A stretch of 64,000 nt of DNA. Source: Dasyornis broadbenti. Lineage: Eukaryota > Chordata > Aves > Passeriformes > Dasyornithidae. Below the pieces are notes generated by a model. That model made no database searches and was not told the origin of the DNA. It worked only from the letters and a program-made list of their open reading frames with translations. Positions within the stretch are counted from its first letter, which is position 1; each line of letters opens with the position of its first letter. Below, piece after piece: positions 11,336 to 24,500 of this stretch. The translations under genes and the position numbers were made by a program. The stretch is taken from assembly GCA_013397935.1 (NCBI GenBank), contig VZRN01001126.1, positions 968,880 through 1,032,879 on the forward strand. Direction: 5' to 3'.

Positions 11336-14187
11336 GACGCTGGAGCCCACAAACCGCAGCAGCTGAGGAAGCACCGTCACCTGGCACTTTCTGCCGGGGG
11401 AGTTTGGGCGGCAGGAAGAGCCAACCACTGGCTTGAGTGATTGGGGCTGATAGCACAGGGGAACTACTCACTGGAAAACCCACAGCTGCTGTTCACTGCT
11501 GAAGCCTTTACTGGGGCACGGCGACTTGGTGGTGTTGAACCCAGGTCTCTGGAAGCTGTGGATGAATTTTTTCACAGGGGTTTCCCCAGGGGTCAGTTAG
11601 GTCAGCACTTCTCAGGCTCCGAAGGAAGCCTGTGGTGAAGGGTCACACTGTGAGCTGAGTGCCAGGCATGGCTCTGAAGCTCACAACCAGTTGAGGAGAA
11701 AAACCGTTGCCTCATGGGACAACAACACGTTTTGACAACGGTACCTGTCTCCTACCAGTTGTTTTCCTGAAGAGGGAGGGTCCCCTCTTTAGGTACCATT
11801 ATAACTTTTAAGCCCACGGCTGATGCTGGCAGTTTCTAGAGAACCACTTTGTATCACTTACTGGGATTTTGGCTTACAGTGGTGCAAACAGGATGGTCTG
11901 GCTGTCAAATAACTTATTGTGAATGGCCCTCCAGGCTCCATCAGAGACCTCTTGCTTTGTGCTGGGCAATGCTGGAGCTTGGTGAGCTCCTAGGAACTCT
12001 GGCCTGCGACTGCAACAGTGTTCAGTCAGTCCAAGGCTGACAGTGCAAAACTTATTTGAGGAAAGCACCATGATGCCAGAGGGCTCTTCACAGGCATGCA
12101 GTGTCACTGGTCATGATGTCGCCCTGCAGTTGGGTGGGACTTTAGGCGACACTAAGGCAAATAAAGTACCTGAAAATGACCTATATCCTTCCACAGCTCT
12201 TGCTGTGCCTCAGACTGCTCATATCTAATGTTGTGATGGTAGTGCTTCTTTGTGCTTCTGTTGACATCTGTGTCAAACTCAGTGTAGGACTTCTGAGTTG
12301 TCAGTCTGTCAGCCCAGAGATGTGTCAGCCCCGTAAACCATCCTTTGAGCTTCCCTCTCACCAATCTGCCTTCTGCTCTCTACAGTGTCCCTTTCAACTC
12401 TTCAAACTTTTCCCTCTGCCCCTACCATACCCAGCATTCCATGCTGTCTGCTGAATTCATTTGTACCACACAATGATGTTTACAATTCCCTACACAAAGT
12501 TACTGGATCCTGGTAACATTCCTTAAGCCTCCTTGTTGGTAGTACTCATCTCCATTTGTGATCTGTTGCCTAAACATTGCCTACACAATGGGGTTTGTTG
12601 TCTGCATGTAGTTCTTCTGTAGGTTGACTTATCCCAGGAATGCATGACAATATTTTGCCAAAAGATGGAAACAGAACAATCTTCCAGGAAGATATTTTCA
12701 CCTGAATGTTCCTGTTTTTCTTCAGAGCTCAGCCTCTTGAATCTGGTGAAGGCATGCCATTTTCTTCTTTTCTATGTGTCTTATTTTAAATATTGAGGTT
12801 AAGACCAAATTAAATTGAATGCTTGAAGGAACTTCTTTAGGTCCGTTCCCCCTAGACTAGGAAAAGCAGATGTTTTAAGCTTTTCGTTTTTGATACAGTA
12901 TAATTTCAGCACAGCCTTCTTTCAGCCACCAGTGACTGTTGTGGTTTGATTAACAGACCTGACTCATAAATGCGTGCAGCCTGGCCAGCTGGTCCAGTCA
13001 TTGGCTTGGTGACATTGGCCAGCTGCCTGTCATTTCTTGGCTAAAAGGGGACCTCAGATTGCAAGTGCTGCTTCTCAGCTATGGGACAGACAGGAGTGAG
13101 GCACTGCTGGATCTCAGGTGTCCTGAGAAAGAAGCAAAGAAACAGCTTCAGGGTTAAACATAGTTAGCAGTCCCTGTGTTTTGTAACCTGCCATGGATTG
13201 AAGGTATCTGGGAAAAATTGCAGACTTATTTTCTGGGGTGAGTGGTTGATCCACGTTTTTTTCAGGTTTCCAGACAGTTCCCAGTATAAGAACTTGGGTT
13301 TGATTGTTTTTCTGCTTTTTCTTACCTGTCATGGCTGGTAATTTCTTTGCCAGGTCAGAGACCAGTACATTGGTGTTGAACTCTCAAGATGTCCAGTGCC
13401 CTAAGACTTGGAACAGACTTGAAAAAAGAGAGGAAGTCTCTCCTGTACCCTCAATACCCCTCTGCTAAGCCTTGTGGATGGGAGAGAAGTCTGTCTGCCT
13501 GTGCACACGCAACAGTGAGAAGAGCTCAGAGTTGGGGTGGGGCCGAAGGAAGAGCCTGGAACACGGAGATTGGTCAGGGAGATCAGCATTGTGGCACAAT
13601 TAGGCACCATTAGGGTGAGAGAGAGGGGGATGTGAAGTCGAGCTAGGAGGATGGATTTCTTAATCTCGCCTTTCCTCTGCTGTCACATACACCTGCTGCT
13701 GCACAATTTGCTGGAAAGTGAGCCAGGGTTGTGGCAGGGTGTCTGACGCCCTCCTGGCAGTGTTGGTTCCTGTAACAAATGCCAGTATATTCCTGCTGCT
13801 GTCAGTTGTCCCTTTAGCAAAAAGTGGCAAAGGTCTGTAGGTTGGACGTAAAAGGGCCAACCCTCCTGCTGCTGACCCATGCAGGTTTCATTATGATGCC
13901 ACAATGGAATTTCTGAGGGGTTTTTTTTTTTTCACCACTACTGATGCTTTAAAAACAAGGGAAAAAATTACACTGAATTTATTTATTCGCATTATGGCTA
14001 CTAAGGTTTAAAGGTAAGGAAATTCAGAATTTGCCTGTGAGTACATTGATTACATGAGCTTTGCAGGGTCTTGCAAAGTCTGGGCTTTGGGGCTGCATGG
14101 ATAATTTCACTAAATAGTGATAAAGAGGAAAAAGGTGAACCTTAGTAGAGAGGATAGTTCCAGGAGAATACATTGTATTGTTCCTTC

Positions 14188-14582
14188 AAAGAAATGTCAC
14201 TTTGTTTTAATAATTTGTAATGCTAATAATGCACTAGGAAATCTGTGATATAGTGTGTAAACATAATAAAGTATTGGGAAAATTCAAGTTCACTACAGAT
14301 TGGCTATTAAATATTTTCAGTGAAATAAAGTGAAACAGCTCAAGGCTGCAAAGAAATGATCCAACTGGCAGATTAATAAACTGANAAAGAAATGTCACTT
14401 TGTTTTAGTAATTTGTAATGCTAATAATGCACTAGGAAATCTGTGATATAGTGTGTAAACATAATAAAGTATTGGGAAAATTCAAGTTCACTACAGATTG
14501 GCTATTAAATATTTTCAGTGAAATAAAGTGAAACAGCTCAAGGCTGCAAAGAAATGATCCAACTGGCAGATTAATAAACTGA
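14188..14582. repeat. 197-bp tandem direct copy separated by one N
   Basis: Positions 14188-14384 and 14386-14582 are the same 197-base sequence, with a single difference that I can see (ttttaataa in the first copy, ttttagtaa in the second). The only base between them is the N at 14385. This is most simply explained as a false duplication at an assembly join, not a biological tandem repeat. Confidence 0.95.
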
Positions 14583-16331
14583 GAATTCGCACCCTTAATT
14601 TGTAAATATAAATAGTGAACTTCAGAAGTGAAGTCATTAATAGACTTTATCTGTCAATAAACCTTCTTGATATTAATTTTTAATACTATAAAAGTAGTGT
14701 CTTTAAAACAAATTCGTCTTAGAAGAGGTCAACAATATAACATTTTTACTGTTTTTCCAAAATATTCTAAGTTGAAAAAAAGAACTTTTAGAACTGGTTA
14801 TCAAACCAATTCTTGTAACAGTTATGGATAATTTTGCTTATCTCAAAATCTGTCTTACCCCAAAATTCAAAGCAGAACTAAGTGTTATGAAGCCAAAACA
14901 CAAGAGAGAGCTCGCATCCTGAATGCAATGAATTAATGCCAACCTTGAAATATTGCAAATTTCTTCCATTTAATTCTTCCAATGGGTCTGATTTTGTATA
15001 TTCAAACAAACTTTGTTAGGGTTTCACCATTCTCCTAAGTATTGTGAACTTTTGTTTTTCCTTTTTCCCTCAATTACTGCCCATGGAGACCAAAATGCTG
15101 CCTTCTATAGCAAAATCTGTGGTGTTACCCCATCATTTCTGTCTTGTTCAGCTTTCATGAACTGGGGATTTGCGAAAAATAGCAATAAACAACATCCTCT
15201 TAATAGCTCTGCATGGAGATTACAATCCAAGGAAACTCTCTGTACAAAATAGTATTTCTCTCCTGTTTGTGCATTGCCAAGCACACTGAGGCCCTGGTTT
15301 ATGATTGCAACTGAGACACTACAATTATGCAGAGTAATAATGCAGGCCTATTGAATTAAATCATGAAGGTCATTTGATTTCAATTAGGAGAGCATCTCCT
15401 GGCCCTTCACATGGACCAGGGCCTTACAGTATGAGCTGCTGTAGGTAGGGAAATAAATAACTGTGGTCTGTCTTTCTGCACAAACAGGGCATGAGGCCCA
15501 CTGGTTCAAAGACCCTTGGTATTTTTAAGTTGCCATGAAAAATACGGCAAGGGTTTCTTTTCTTAGAAAGAACTTCAAAACGTGTTCAAATTTCAGTGTG
15601 GTCCTTCCCAGAGTAAAAGAATTGTAGATAAGGTGACACATACAAACACCAAGTTAAAAAATGTGTGTTTTTAAGAAAAAATTTGACTAAGAGAAGGACA
15701 GGTTTTTCAGCCCTTTCTTTTCCTGGATGGCAGTTCTCCAAGTGAGACACCCCACTAAAATCACTGGAACTACTCACAGGAATATGGGTTAAACCATGCA
15801 GCTCTCAGTGTCTTGACTATTTCTTTAAACAAGACTGAAACTGATGCACTTTGATATTCATCGTCCTTTCCACTATTTATGAGGGTTGCTTTCCAATTTT
15901 GCATTCGTGGGAATTTTTACAATGCAAGTATGGATGTCACTTTTACGTTTGTTTAGAATTACTTTTAGTTTGAACAAATGTCAATTGTTTAGTTTAAACA
16001 AAAGGAATTAGGAGACTTTCATTTAAAAGCAGAAAGAAAATGTACAGCCATTTTAACTGAATGTGAAAGGAACCTATACAGAGAAAGCAGAATTCTTTTT
16101 GCAGTAACAGCACAATTTTCTTTGTTTCACATTGTGTAATAGTTACCAAAATGTACACCAGCTTTTTACAAGAAGTAAAAATATAGTAGTGAGTGTATAA
16201 TGGAATGAATATTGGGATTAGCTAATATAAGGTTTTCCTAGTGCTTCTCTGGCACATGGAGAACTTAGAGAGTGGAGAGAGAAAGAAGAAGAAGAAGAAA
16301 AAATTATATGCAAAGCCAGTTGGGTAGAGTT

Positions 16332-16348
16332 ATGCAAATGACCTTATC
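16332..16348. promoter_or_regulatory. Octamer plus GATA motif pair
   Basis: ATGCAAAT (16332-16339), the POU-factor octamer, is followed three bases later by CTTATC (16343-16348), a reverse GATA site. It sits at the end of an AT-rich, repeat-poor part of the intron. Matches this short occur by chance, so this is weak. Confidence 0.2.
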
Positions 16349-17688
16349 AGGGCAAGCAAAAGGCCTCTCCACCATGCCTGCCAACTCGGAAATAGCAGCT
16401 ATGGACACTCTCAGCTCTCTCTTCCTGAGGAGATGCAGCTTTAGCCTGTGATGTTGGCAACCACACCATGAAAGGAGATTAAAAATTGCCTCCTCTTTTA
16501 TGTCTTTTTAAGAGGTTGGCAGAGCTGTTAAATGAATCCTGGACAGGGCAAGCACCCTGATGATATCCCAGTACCATTTTTTCAATTTCATATGGGTTCT
16601 AGTAAATGAAGGGAGCAAAGAACCCACTAGGCTTTGACAGGGGTACAGAATTAGTCCTGGATTTCCTTCAAGGCATTGGTGTCCCTCCATGCTGACTTCC
16701 ATCCTGAAGGGAGAAGGGAAGAAGAAATATTTCCTTGCTGTTCAGCCCGACTCAGGCTACCTGGTCAAGGTGTCCTGCTCTCTTTCTCTTATCTCTTATG
16801 ATTAAATTCCACTCTCACAGGTGGTTGAGCTAAACATAGGAAAGCAGCATCTGATCTTACACAGAGTTTTCCAAACACCAAAGTGTGTCAAGATTTACGA
16901 AGTATTTCGTTAATTAACAAAAAAGGACGGCATTATGTCCAAAATGAGCAGCATGAACCTTCTGATATTTTGGGCATCTTTTCTCTCCTTTTAGTGCCTT
17001 GCACACTCCTCTTAGCAGCTAAATTGTCAAGATTACCAATTACCACTGATTTCCACAGGAGATGCAGACATGCTTTTCAAGTTTGAAAGCCAGTGTTTTC
17101 AAAACCTCGAGCAGGCACTAACTGGCTTAACATTCCACTGGGTAGATTGAATTCGTGGTCAAAATTACATATTGGTGAGGATTTTTCATAGCTAGGGTTG
17201 GACTCTGCCTCAGTTGTCAGAAGGCAACCAGAGTGTACGGTCAGATGGAGAGGTCGGCTGAAGTGTTAACTCTGGGTTGGGTGCACACCCTGAGGGTGCA
17301 TCCAGTGTGTTAATTCTCCTTTATTCAAGTTGCTGCTTCCCAGGCTGAAAAGATAAACCACAGGAGTAGCTTTACTTCAGCAAGAGGGCAAAGACTGAAA
17401 AAAACCAATGCAATCTCTCTGCATGCTAAAGCAGAGGAACATGCAAAAAGAAGAGCTCAAAAGACTTTGTCTTCTTCTCCTTGTTCCTGTAGTGAGAGAG
17501 AGGATGTCCTGGGTGGAGGAAGAGGGTTTAGTGGAGGTGAATAGGGCAGCAGAAACGTGTGTGCATTGGAGCTCCCAGGGTGCTTCCTGCAGGCCAGTGG
17601 GAAGCTGCAGGGAGAGGCATTCCTTAGTACCCAACAAAAGCTCTGAGCCTTGAAGGTCCTTCTCGTTGCATGGAGATGGGCATTGTGC

Positions 17689-17784
17689 AAAAAAAACAAA
17701 CAAAAAAACAACAACAACAAAAAAAAAAAAAAAAACCCAAAAAGCAAACAAAAAAACCCCAAAAAACAACAAAACCCAAACAAC
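17689..17784. repeat. A-rich simple repeat with CAA units
   Basis: A run of A tracts broken by single C and CCC, including ACAACAACAACAA and a long poly-A. Open frames across it on the minus strand (poly F/V/L) are artefacts of this repeat. Confidence 0.95.
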
Positions 17785-20700
17785 TCAGGCCCTTCAAAAT
17801 GATCAGTGACCTGAATTTGAGAAAGAACCAGAAATTTTGAAGCAGAGCAATTGTGCTCCTTCTGTCCTAGTGAGGGCCAGCACTGCATCTACCTCTGTGA
17901 GCAGGACAGTCTGGACCCCGTGCTCACCTACCTTTGGCAAAACCAAAGCAGCAGAAAAGGAGCTGGGCCAGAAAAGGATATGCAGGCACTTTGTGTGCAT
18001 CTTTGGGCTAAGTTCTCTGCTGATTTGGCCTCTGCCATGAAAACCCCCTTCTCTGCACACAAAACTGGAGAGAGAAAGATGCTCAGATACACAGAAAAAA
18101 TCTTGGTGGGCCCTGTTTTGGACTCTGGCCAAAGTAATGAGTGTCTCAATCCCGTTTTCTAGATCCCGTCTTTGTTGTCATGTTTTCAAAACCTCTTTCC
18201 TTCAGAGCTCGTTTCCATGTGGGGCTTTAATGCCCCTTACTGAGAACAACCTGTGTCTCAGTTCCATTTCCCCAGGTTAGCAATTGTTAGGGTTGTTGTG
18301 AGGATGCTGTTTAGCAGTGAAGAGGAGGAGGCAGTGGATGACAGTTGTTCTGCAGGAGAAGGGGGGAAATCAGGAACAGTGCTGTGATTTTTTTCTTTTT
18401 TTTTTTTTTTTTTATATACAATGCATGCTGTTCACTCCTTGTTTTCCTTCTGATAACACCAAGGTATTTATGTGCAAACAAAAGGTTCCTCTTGCCGAGT
18501 CAGCCTCCTCCTCCTCCTCCCACCTGATTCCGTCAGCGGAGTTGCAAAAGCATGACTGTGACAGTGCTAAATGAACAAGGCTGAGGTTGGACTGACAGGA
18601 GAAATCTCCTCTTCACACAGTACGCACACCTCAGGGGTAGTGGGGGGAAGAGGAAGTCTAGAAAAAATCCAAAATGAGGCATCACAAAACATTTTGTTAA
18701 AAATTAATCACAGTGCTTTCTTTTGAGAATTAGTCTTCGAGGCAAGTAGTGTTTCAGGACCTAAATTAACAAATTTGGTCACAGCAGGGAAGACACAATA
18801 TTGAACAGGACCAATGGCCATTCCAGCAGCTTCAGAAGAAGATATAAGAAAGAAATGCTGTAATTTATTAAGGAATAAGTCAGCTCACAAGTAAACCTTT
18901 TTCTGAATTTCCATTGTTTGGTTATCCAAACACCTGAATAACAAGGGTATAAATCTTTTCTAAAACTGCTTTCATGTCCTCAGAAATTCTGCACGGTCTC
19001 AATCACGGAGGACTCTGTTTTCATGAACATTCAGTACTTGGGTCCATATGCTCTGTGTTTATTATCTGCCAGAGAGGTGTGAGACATCTAGTTTGCAGAT
19101 TTTCTCAGGGCTTCACGGGAAATTTTTGACATTTTGCATTCCCTAATGTCATTTTGTGTGAAGTTGCTGAAGAAGGCTTCTCCCTCCCCTCAAATTGACA
19201 ATGTGCCCATGTCTGCATTTCTGCCCCATGCTGATAGTGCCAAACTGGTTGACCCCAGTCATGTGGGGAAAAAAAAAAATTTTTAAAAAATTAAAATCGC
19301 ATTGATAAGCAAAGCATTTTAGAAAAGTAGTTTTCCACTTGAAACTTAAGGAGAAAGAAAAGACCTGGGAATGTCAACTTGCTTTGCACTGGTGTGCATC
19401 AATTAGCTTAGTAATTTCTGTAACGTAGGAATTATAAAAGCAGGCATGAAGGTAAAAGCTAAGGCAGCTTGAAAAGTTAACGTTAGAAGGTGTTCTTTCT
19501 TCAAAATGTAGTTCACCATCCTTCCCTAATATTTGTGATTGCTTCCTACCTTCTTACTTCTCCAGTCTGTCTGTTTTAAAAATGATGTTCCAGCTTTTGC
19601 AAGTTGGTTGTGAGTCAGTCTTCCCAGGAGAGCAGAAACTTGAGATGATTTGGAAGTTACAATACAAAAAAATGAAGCAAAACTGGCTTGGACTTTGTAA
19701 ACCAAGCAAGTCCTGAAGCATTGGAAAAATAGAAGAGAAATTACTTCATGGAGACACCTCTGTTGCTCTCCTGACTTCAGCGTCATTGTGATTGTCTGAG
19801 TTTTTGTGAATACAAGTGGTGTGTGAACAGACAGACCTATAAATCTGGATTTCTGGAGCAGATAAAATAATTAGACAAATGTCCTTCACAGAGCTGACTG
19901 AAATTTGCCAATATACGGAGGAGCACAACTAAGGCTATTTTAATTAGACAAGTTGGTGAGAAAATATTTCAACTTTGTTTTCTCAATATCCCCATAATAA
20001 AGTGTATGAGGACTCCAGTATTTTCAGTTGGTTCTTGGGGGCATGAGCATGGTATGCACACCATCATGCTCTTTGCTTGTACACTGAATCCCTTCCCTCT
20101 CCTGTCTGCCCATATTGTAAAGTCCTCCAGGCAGAGAGGCCTCCTGCTTCAGTGTTTTATACTACCTGGCACAACCATCAGCTGTGTAAAGAAGCCATTA
20201 GATGTTGTTAAATATTTCTGATGGGTGATATGATTTGATTCTCTTTCCCAATGCTTAAACTTACTTAGGCTGCCACCCCTCAGCCCTTCAAAAGAGTTAA
20301 CTTCAAGACTGTTAGTGGGACTAAGGGGTGAGTTCCTCACTCCTCCCTGCTGTCCCAGCTCCGCAGCCAATCCCAGCTCAGCTCTGGGGCTCTCAGCTGC
20401 AGCACACAATGCCCCCCTCCAAGGACAGGGGTCCCCTGGCACGTTTGCAGTAGTTCGTTGGTGATAGCAAGCCCAGGGATGGCCATCCTTCCTGTGGGAA
20501 AGGAAGGGTGGGAAGAATGACAGAAGTCCTGGAGATAGGTTCACTGATGTCGAGGTCACTAAGTGTCTGTACCAGCACAATAGGATTTTGTGGCACTGGG
20601 AAATGTCAATCTCTGATGGTACCAGTTACCATCATTACTGGCATGCAGCCTCTCTCACTGCACCTTTAGAGTGGCAAGAAACCCGAAAAGCAGGATGAGA

Positions 20701-21502
20701 CACAACCTCCTTGTGATTTAGCTCATCCATTTGTTTTCCTTTTCATTCAAAGCTTGATCCTTTACTGGAACTGCGTAGGTAAATCATTTGCCTCTATTGA
20801 CATTGCAATCATTTTTCCCCTCCTGGAAGCCAGCCTTTCTCAGTGACATCATCCAGATTAAACTCAGTGATACAGCAAGCCCATGCATTATTTTTCTGTG
20901 GCGTGACATGTTCTATAACAATACTAGCTGAAGCATTTTCTCCCTTTTCTGTTACCACATCCAGCTGCTATTCTTTCTGCAATTTGCCACCTCCTTGTCA
21001 GTTGTGCTGACCTAACTATTAGTGCAGTTGTGCTTTTTATCTGTTCAGAAAGCTGCCAGAAACCAATGTACATACATACTTGAATACAGATTATCCCTCT
21101 CCTCAAGAACACAGCATAGCTTCTCTGCTATGCACTGGCACACCAAAGTGGTGGCCATAAACATGACTAAGTCAACACTGTCACTGAACACTACATATTG
21201 GCCAAGCTGTCACCTAGGACGAGCTCATTTGAAAGACATTGTAGTTCCTGCAGACACCTCAGCACCGAGATAGAAATTATCCCAGACAGGATCTTGCATG
21301 CTGCTGCCCCAGTTGATAAAGTTCATTTTTTATTCCTTGGAACAGTATTTTCAAGTGGTCCTGGATAGAAGTAGTAATGCCTCAGCTTTGTATGACTTGC
21401 GTGGAAATAATAAGTGCGAGCCAGTTTTTGGGGGGCCCTAATATGAGAAGTTAGTGGGTATGCTGACTAGCTTCAGAGCAATCAGGAGTTAAATGCTGGA
21501 GA

Positions 21503-21558
21503 GGAAGCAATTCTCAGCTGCAGCAAAGATAATCATGATAATTTATCATCTGATAATC
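21503..21558. promoter_or_regulatory. Candidate enhancer core: ETS, E-box and four GATA motifs
   Basis: A GGAA ETS core (21503-21506), a CAGCTG E-box (21515-21520) and four GATA-type motifs (AGATAA 21527, TGATAA 21536, TTATCA 21543, TGATAA 21551) fall within 56 bases. Such ETS/E-box/GATA groups are known from blood stem-cell enhancers bound by FLI1, SCL/TAL1 and GATA factors, and ETV6 is active in that lineage. Only the motifs are seen; enhancer activity is a hypothesis. Confidence 0.35.
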
Positions 21559-24500
21559 AAAGAGCACACACTTAATTCGTTCTCATTATCAATGTATTTC
21601 AAGCACAAGTACCTCAGTACAAGAGGCCTTTCTGTGCACAAGTTTCACTGGAAAGGGCCCCATGGAAATGTAATGCAGTTACTTCTCCTGAATGGCTGAT
21701 GTGTTGTAGTGCAGTTTGGAGTCCATCTCAGTGGCCTCCTTGTTCCCTGAATGTGAAAAAGCACCCCTGGCATCTAGAGCTGTTCTTTTAAGCACTTTAC
21801 CTTCCTCTCGGACAGCAGTGTCTTCTTGGAGAAATGACAGACAGTTTGTAAGAGCTGTAGGGATTTGGTTCATTAAGGAACCATCAAGAAATGAAGCTAA
21901 ATCTGGAGTTTTTAATCATGTCAGAACTCCAGTTTGCAGCATCTTGGGAGCGAGAGATGTCTGCAGCATGCTGAGTGGGCTTTTACCTCCAAAGATGTGG
22001 TTCAGAACTAAGTGCACCGTGCAGTCTCCAAAGTTGTGATTTGCACCGTTTCCACCAGTAATTTAATATTTAATGTCACCTGAAGGCAGGTCTCTGCATA
22101 AAGCACAGAACTGGTGTATTGAAGCAGGCTGCCACAGCCCTCCTGCACTAGGGCTCTGTAGAGAATGCCTGCATAAGCAAGACATCCAAAAGCAAGATCA
22201 GTTACAGTGCAAGTATTACATACTTCTACCACATGCTGGTGGTAATTTTTTTTTTCCTATGGTGATTTGCCTAATGGTTACAGGCAAAGTAAGTCATGGT
22301 TCTGGGCTGTGCTGCCAAAATCTGCCTTTACAGTAGCAGCACAAGTGCAGCTGCAGCTCGGGAGCCTTGGAGCCCCAGTGCAGAGGAAGCCAGCAGATGA
22401 CATCTTGCTGTTACGGCATAGACTGTTCTGTAGTGGAGCTGGCCTCACGTTCCCTGGAAACAGCCTGGAAAACATGCTCTTTGTGTACACACTCCCCCCT
22501 CCCCAGCTCTCACAGTCACAGTTGAGTTAGGAAACAAAGTCCCAGCCAAAATTCCTCAAGGGAAAGGGACCCAACTTCTTCAGGATGTGAGCCTCTGAGA
22601 ACAAAATCTCCCTGTGAGAAAAAGACAGCTTCTTAATACGGAGGATTATAATGTTGTTGATGGTGTTTTGTCGATACGTGAAACTGAGATTTCAAAACTT
22701 TCCACTTGATTCAGCTGTACAAAAAGGACTTAGTGACCTCTCTCTTACAAAACTGTAACATCTCTCTAAATTTGCAACCACCGGAAGATCAAGGTGACGT
22801 AGCTGATGATAGGTTAAAGCGATAAATTGCTGAAAAGGAACCATCTTAATTTTAGGGAGCTGTATTCATTGCAGCTAGCAACTATTTCTTTGGTTTTCCA
22901 CATCTTTCAGCAGTGTTGATAAGGTACCTAAACCTGGAGCTTCCAGTTCTGTCACCAGCATTACTGCCACATACTGTAAGCATGGTAATAATCTGAGCAC
23001 TCTGCTCCACTATACAGCAATTAGGCAGCAGGCAAAAGACTAAAGTAAAACCATATGTAGGTCAAGACTAGCAAGATCAATTTATTTCTGATTACTAACA
23101 AATCTTCAACACCCCAGCCAGAGATCAAGGCCATATTGTGTTAAAAGAGAGAACCAGCATGTATTGACAGCTCATTCTAATACGGGGTTGGGTTGTTTAC
23201 CTTAAAATTACTGTTGCCAGGATGCATCAAATAATGGATACAAGAAGTGGGAAGGAAAAGTAGGTGTTAAGGATGTAAAGATGCTCTGCATGTGTCCAGT
23301 TGTAAAGAGGAGCAGAACAGAGTTTGTGGGTTTGATCCCTCAGTGTATGGGCAGGCATCCAGTGTCTTTGTGCCTCTCATTTATAGAACAGATACAGCAA
23401 TCTAATCTGTCTGCAGTTGAAAGGCACTGTGTAGTGTAAATGTGCAAGTGTTACTAACAGTAAGGATCAGCAGTGGCCATAGCCAATACAGAAAAACTGT
23501 AAAGAATGTTTGTTAGACCTGGATTTTTGACCTGGATTAAGACAAAGCGGTTTGAAACAATAAAGAGTTGCTGAGAAAAAATGAAAGTTTTTTAATCCCT
23601 TGACTTCTACTGGCAAAACTGTTTGCTTCTGGCAGCACTGTCTCTTGAGCTAGCTACCCTGTGACATTGTCAGGGCTCAGCTGCTGTTGTTTAGGATATA
23701 GTTTTTGCACATACAAGGAAAAAACAACAGAAGACATTTCTTTCAGCTCCTTTTGGAAGGGAGCAGTAGGAAAGCAATGTCTGCTCCATGGACAACGGCC
23801 AAAAATTGGTGGAGAATAAGGCAGGAGTGGATTAAGACTGTAACTGGGAGCAGATCCAAGCCAGCATTTCCCCCCTCCCCATCCCACTGCCACTGCTGGT
23901 GTTGCACTGGCTGCCATGGTAGGAATGCCGCGGTGTGGGAGCGGCGGAGCGGCTGCGGGCAGCCAGGCAGTGTCCTGCTGTCCATGGCTCACTGACCCCC
24001 TGCTACACTCTGGCCTTCTCTGAATGTGCTGCCCACATGGAAAAAGCCAGCCTTCACCCTGCCCTGGAAGGACAGCTCTTGTCAGGCTTCTAGGAAGGTT
24101 TTGCAAACAACATGAAAGGAAGCTGGAGCCGTCTGCAGAGTTCTTGAAAGCTCTTGGACATGGCTCATGGAATGAGTGCCTAGAAAACCCGCTGGTCTTT
24201 TCATCACCTCTGTGGTTGCTCGGTTCTTTGGTAGCTTTTCTCTTTCAGAACCTCAAATCCTGGCCACTTCAACACACAAACCAGCACCATTATCTGTACT
24301 GGTTTGTCCTGGCCTGGGTGAATTCTGTCTCAGACCACAAGCTGCCTATCAGCAGCAGGTAGGCTCCTCCAGCATTATAGCATTTTCAGTTTCTGACTAA
24401 TCGCAAAATAGGGCAGCTCACAGAGGATGGAGGGCTACATCCTGATGTCCACTTAAACTATAGGCTCACTCTGGGTGATGCAGTGGAAACAGAAGGGAGA

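Noticed and set aside
17377..17888. Minus-strand frames with long F/V/L runs that resemble membrane segments
   Set aside because: The hydrophobic runs are translations of the A/CAA simple repeat at 17689-17784 and not a protein.
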